Assembly: GCA_015068235.1 (NCBI GenBank)
Contig: SVKY01000022.1
Coordinates: 1-35,998, forward strand
Length of the DNA: 35,998 nucleotides
Direction of reading: 5' to 3'
Source: Oscillospiraceae bacterium
Lineage (GTDB): Bacteria > Bacillota > Clostridia > Oscillospirales > Oscillospiraceae
In this document: one piece after another, positions 34,101 through 35,998 of the stretch
How positions within the stretch are numbered: the first letter of the stretch is position 1
Layout: the number at the start of each line of letters is the position of its first letter
Translations under genes and position numbers: made by a program
The notes under the pieces: generated by a model
Databases searched by the model: none
What the model was told of the DNA's origin: nothing
Seen by the model: the letters and a program-made list of their open reading frames with translations, nothing else

Positions 34101-35702
34101 AACGGTGGACTTGACCGCGGAAACGAATTCCGCTTTGATGCGGTGCGAATTTATGATCCGCTCGGCACCGCGCATGAGACAGCAACCCCTGCTTACGACA
34201 CGCATTTTGAGTCGCGTCCCATTTTTACCGAGATCCGCAATATGCTCATCGATTCCACGATGTATAACGCAGACGGCGATATGGAAGGTGCGCTCTACAT
34301 TGAAAAGGGTCAGACCGAGGCCGATATCGCCACCTATCAATCCCTCGGTCCGAATAACGAGACCTACCTCGCAACAAATCAGGCGATTGCCTTCAAGCTC
34401 GTTGTGGAGGGTGCGATTCCGAAGAGCCTAGACATCGGCGCAAAGAGCGCAGACGGCAAGCCCGTGAACCTGACGGTTACGGTGACGAATGCAAAGCCTG
34501 CCACAAAGCCGACGAAGCAGGATCGCACGCTGACAAGCTGTACCGCGCAGTATTATCCCATCGATGTTTCCGCAAGTCTGTGGACGACCTCGGGAACAAC
34601 TAAGTATGTTTTCGTCACGGTCTACAACGCAGGCGGCAGCGGCATCTTGTCGCTGACAGACATCAAGCGCACCTATGATTCGTCAGATAAGACCTCGAAA
34701 TCCATGCGCTTCACTGTTGATGATGAGCTGGTCAATGCGATCACCAATGCCCCTGTTTTGGATGAAGATTTGGACTTTACGATGTCCATTTCTGCAGGCG
34801 CAGAAATGACCGTCAGCTATAACATCGTGGCAAACGCAGTCAACACTTATAAAGATTTCTATCTCGAAGTCACCAAAGAAGTCGCAGGTGGAGAGTCGAT
34901 CACCACGGTTTACGGCATGACCGAAGACCGTGAGGCGATGACCGTCAAGACGGATCCGACCACGGGCGAAGCGCTCATGTATCAGGTCACCTACACCGGC
35001 ATCAACGCCAAGGAAATGGGCGACAACTTCTCGACAACTCTCTATGCAGTCGGTGAAGACGGCACGATCTATTACGGCACTACCGTTGTTGATTCCATCA
35101 AGAGCTTCTTGGTTGAAAAGCTCGATGCAGAAGCTTCCATTCCGGAGCTGAAAACCATGGCAGTGGACATGCTCAAGTACGGCGCAGCCGCACAGGTCAG
35201 GCTCGGTTACAACACCGAGAATTTGGTGACCGCCGATTTGACCGAAGAACAGCTGTCTTACGCAACCACGGAAATTCCCGATGCTGTGAACAACGCAGCT
35301 TCTTCCGGCACCGGCGCAGCCGTAAACACCAACATCACGGTCACCTCCAGAGTGCAGTTGAACCTGTCCTGCATCTACACCACCGCAACCGACCCGAACG
35401 CTGTCAAGTGTATCGTCACGGACAGTGAAGGCAATGTCCTTGCGGAAATTCCGGCAACGAACAAAAACAACCTCATGTTCACTGCCATCTACGAGAACGT
35501 CGGTGCAAAGGAAATGCGTGATGTGATCAATGCAACCTTCTATGAGGGCGAAACAGCGATCTCCCAGACCGTCTCCTGGAGTGTGGAAAGCTACGTCGCC
35601 CAAGTCAGAGCAAAAACCACCGCAGCCGAGAACGAAATCGCCATGGTCAACGCCATGCTGACTTACGGTGATGCAGTTGCCGCCTATATGGAAGCAAAAT
35701 AA
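28179..35702 (+). CDS. Giant secreted modular protein with fibro-slime/PA14-like domain and five tandem modules
   Basis: From the ATG at 28179 behind GGAGG the protein has 2507 residues; the frame opens at 28032, but that start lies before the promoter. A signal peptide (basic start, then MAILLLIATLLGCAPTAFA) may be cut after AFA, though LLGC also allows a lipoprotein. Residues about 335-435 form a fibro-slime/PA14-like domain (FVGDDDVYFFVNDHLICDIG, then GIHG). Five tandem modules follow (starts near 779, 980, 1178, 1419, 1619; last ends near 1835). Each opens with an FxFxN...ARY pattern and closes with GK(I)xxDYxFxGxK, like a jelly-roll carbohydrate-binding fold (inference). The C-terminus holds two related domains (about 2195-2355, 2389-2507) sharing xAKEM and a final MLxYGxAA block. 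No sortase motif, S-layer or dockerin domain is visible. It is probably a secreted glycan- or matrix-binding protein. Confidence 0.85.
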   Translation: MKIRKICMRMMAILLLIATLLGCAPTAFAAEETITIASEPTETAQTEAPKPNGKATNSASYIDIPVEVLDFRADGFMFESTNTFGAPYSLSSGSAVMKFPDGTEVARPGEYEWGENDTTENYAFYIKGLIEDDLYYDEARDEKRVVYKPETIEYIAAALSGSRSRPNETYYDAHWNNTFQQMIPLITSTDRLAVGSWDETLGKIEGGVNGGTLLFSQVETCFDLAYYMLSNIWGKVPSNDFLGQEETNTGVKDIPYNLVVPELTKIRLKSDGKGNYTFKSAYSSTYDATEGCIYNGTTASSGYPRLNIVANLGFEHPDWFGANSTGYKEESLDDGNTYVEDNNYYYTLHARSAFVYYEEADLQFEFVGDDDVYFFVNDHLICDIGGIHGSPRRTVHLNDWAEELNLTEGDICSFDMFFGDRHLTAINLHFTTNIVMMDESVITTKEQYDPTTGADIKDGTAVLAGSSIGYGFSLLNRREFGVTNLSFKDTSLGVTLNSSTVALNSKATTAGLKLVYQTYDPTSGALHETPSSTTTYSSFYSTLSTAVNDPKTTINPLATGVYTLTGLTDTQLKNLFSVGLPAHTKLSISGLTNTVVLDGYTNTVETSCIPLDINGDSGIVINGSASRSIYGMVFEDISVVEPTRIVVDYSKAVEFDPTDLLKDINYDSSTYTLRYVGLKISGKNGDVYATKPKNLACTEDGASVASANGIYTRHGDKIAFQMTKLLETIDSCFVTYSVSANDEIVYYLVLQVQIVPANEMYYETDFADGVFNTEASDSHLFFDFTNTEADQARYDSRLYDHTNYDVGNWSVNTTRDYYPTFDNEAGTMTLQTKNLDGTEYDGSADHYVQLGKYFKNGNFLNYNPKNTEIIMIRFKIENMVHRPELVAAGKAARLVINFYSDNLVNQRVDSTSLPEAYLTNEEYLTLVLDTPSSAFLNAGHINTFRITLSGAETKDDGTLGRIVFDYIYFGPKSEAPERNSLFFDFTNDAEAQARYATATYGNNYNFDTAAYWMHNVTMDNTEGTMTAAVYYNASAASSNGPYIGMTNTEGSFPWSASAQYAPLNYIPENLQYLQIRIKTENLTTVSGTQANVHLRSHGKNDGVTGHTGTQTFSFTLPGDTFKTYTFMLNGNAMVCKEILNSFDLKFGNINTTGSGVTGKIIFDYIFLGAKEDLPHKDSVWFDFTNTQADQSRYDTEDYAKLNYDIGSWCRANDRMGACTFDAESGTMSSTLSCNAESVSYYWQTSPQLQQNFPMSYEPANAEVVQLRFKMENVERTSTTNAPYVQLNYFQTLNDANGKFATATDKALVGVTDTFSIADDYLTNGEYLTVTLPVRDAFKAVQQVTAFRIHFGYLRAPSGQTGKMTLDYLFVGTKADLAAFHASRSDFATETIGTAQNEVQELSYGTEAIHWRDDKPTEDYLLFSFDNNAASLARYDKAIYGGNADGASGDTNFDTSSGWGYNTSRNANPNFSNDSMSYEMLSTAADDYYWFDCAKKLNYQPKANDYLYFRIKFNSAVSTATSGDCYFSIYFYDTSGATISGTNHSKAINVATASEGYRSLYIPLSNSAYINTEAIGGFRLGLQYVEPATDETGAYTTGSFELDYVFIGTKEDFEKVNPQNLYIGFENSATAQARYRENLAFDAINRDVSGQWAANSTYSTQPVFDTHEGTLSFSDTSSVYNSEGKLVRTGTYVQLSTGITSGFNLKYDPSEAEIIQIRFKLENYAKTSNPSIYAMYFLHSGKKVYTGTTNEAFAHCGSAAAFDLDQAKEGYVVATIKVNANFKKALLTNGTETFDKENITALRIGFNNIKSPSTAQLGKVIIDYVYVGTEANAPVQTTYGYDTSYNDDVRHSNGSTLSIAGMGVPNLKQDATTKAISINYDAATAYTESNFTFKGTGFDIISQTGKEQGALRAVILKEDGTYFKTVSVLNKHDVDRNLYQVPVLSVHGLDYGTWQVKIFVNAAYDYGNDGNNDDYNGGLDRGNEFRFDAVRIYDPLGTAHETATPAYDTHFESRPIFTEIRNMLIDSTMYNADGDMEGALYIEKGQTEADIATYQSLGPNNETYLATNQAIAFKLVVEGAIPKSLDIGAKSADGKPVNLTVTVTNAKPATKPTKQDRTLTSCTAQYYPIDVSASLWTTSGTTKYVFVTVYNAGGSGILSLTDIKRTYDSSDKTSKSMRFTVDDELVNAITNAPVLDEDLDFTMSISAGAEMTVSYNIVANAVNTYKDFYLEVTKEVAGGESITTVYGMTEDREAMTVKTDPTTGEALMYQVTYTGINAKEMGDNFSTTLYAVGEDGTIYYGTTVVDSIKSFLVEKLDAEASIPELKTMAVDMLKYGAAAQVRLGYNTENLVTADLTEEQLSYATTEIPDAVNNAASSGTGAAVNTNITVTSRVQLNLSCIYTTATDPNAVKCIVTDSEGNVLAEIPATNKNNLMFTAIYENVGAKEMRDVINATFYEGETAISQTVSWSVESYVAQVRAKTTAAENEIAMVNAMLTYGDAVAAYMEAK

Positions 35703-35727
35703 CGCAAAACTACAACAAATCAATAAT

Positions 35728-35769
35728 AACGCAAACAAGCGAGGTCGTTTGACCTCGCTTGTTTGCGTT
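35728..35769 (+). terminator. Perfect 19-base hairpin after the giant gene
   Basis: Arms 35728-35746 and 35751-35769 pair perfectly around GTTT. There is no T-tract; the hairpin runs straight into the repeat end at 35770. It probably stops transcription or protects the mRNA end. Confidence 0.6.
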
Positions 35770-35998
35770 CAAATTCCGATTTATCGCTCTGTGCATGCAC
35801 TCCTTGTAATGTCGTTCTGAGGGAGCTTGCGACCGAAGAATCTTAGCGAGGGTATCGAAAATGCGTACAAAGCTTCGGTTTGCTCCACTGCGTGGGGACG
35901 TTTGCTTTTCGCCGCCGGTGGCGGATGCAGCGAGCAATAAGGATGCCCTCCGCTTCAGGGTATGCGTAGCGCAACCGAGCGAAGCGAGGCTCTTGGCG
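35768..35998. repeat. MITE-like repeat end (copy 4), cut by the window edge
   Basis: It opens TTCAAATTCCGATTTATCGC, the same terminal sequence as the repeats at 22.5, 24.3 and 26.2 kb, then continues with a different GC-rich interior (TGTCGTTCTGAGGGAGCTTG onwards), a repeat core I recognise from clostridial genomes. No gene is supported here. The far end lies beyond the window. Confidence 0.5.

Noticed and set aside
34683-35738. A 351-codon minus-strand frame opposite the giant protein gene
   Set aside because: It is a shadow of the plus-strand frame with no family features; several shorter minus frames along the same gene were dropped for the same reason.

Overview
The window looks like chromosomal DNA of a gut-type Firmicute, probably a Clostridia/Oscillospiraceae-like organism (inference). 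The grounds are strong AGGAGG ribosome sites, sigma-A promoters with 17-base spacers, TnpV and DUF6809 genes, a pyrophosphate-type metabolism gene (ppdK), a YedE/TusA/DUF3343 selenium-type cluster, and a dispersed GC-rich palindromic repeat whose core I recognise from such genomes. No rRNA, tRNA or CRISPR array was seen.

Bases 1-7400 are mobile-element DNA, all coding on the minus strand. Read right to left they hold a replication initiator (RepA-like), a DnaC-like helicase loader, a MobC-like protein, ParB, a small protein and a large serine recombinase. This is the backbone of an integrative mobilizable or conjugative element, with no relaxase in view. Beyond two tandem terminators lie a VirB4 ATPase remnant cut at both ends and the start of a second, small serine recombinase. 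A structured AT-rich leader-like repeat occurs as a block of about four copies upstream of repA and once more upstream of the virB4 remnant.

Bases 7363-15634 are a plus-strand defence locus: an AlbA_2/Schlafen-type regulator whose promoter is covered by palindromes, then hsdM, hsdS, an AT-rich gene for a small unrecognised membrane protein, and hsdR, closed by a strong terminator. Together they form a type I restriction-modification system with two extra genes.

Bases 15638-19525 hold minus-strand accessory genes: a SWIM zinc-finger protein and an AAA ATPase with a DUF4143-like C-terminus whose promoter lies between two matching inverted repeats. The pair is flanked by two direct copies of a tnpV-type gene. 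The left copy is a pseudogene whose structure fits a 140-bp deletion between 10-bp repeats. A DUF6809 gene follows.

From 19660 the content looks like ordinary chromosome: ppdK (minus), a MalY/PatB-type aminotransferase (plus) flanked by two inverted copies of a 225-bp MITE-like repeat, the yedE-tusA-DUF3343 operon (minus), a TIGR04255-type gene followed by a membrane zinc peptidase (plus), and a 2507-residue secreted protein with a fibro-slime/PA14-like domain, five tandem ~200-residue modules and a duplicated C-terminal domain. Copies or relatives of the MITE-like repeat sit at four places between 22.5 kb and the right end.
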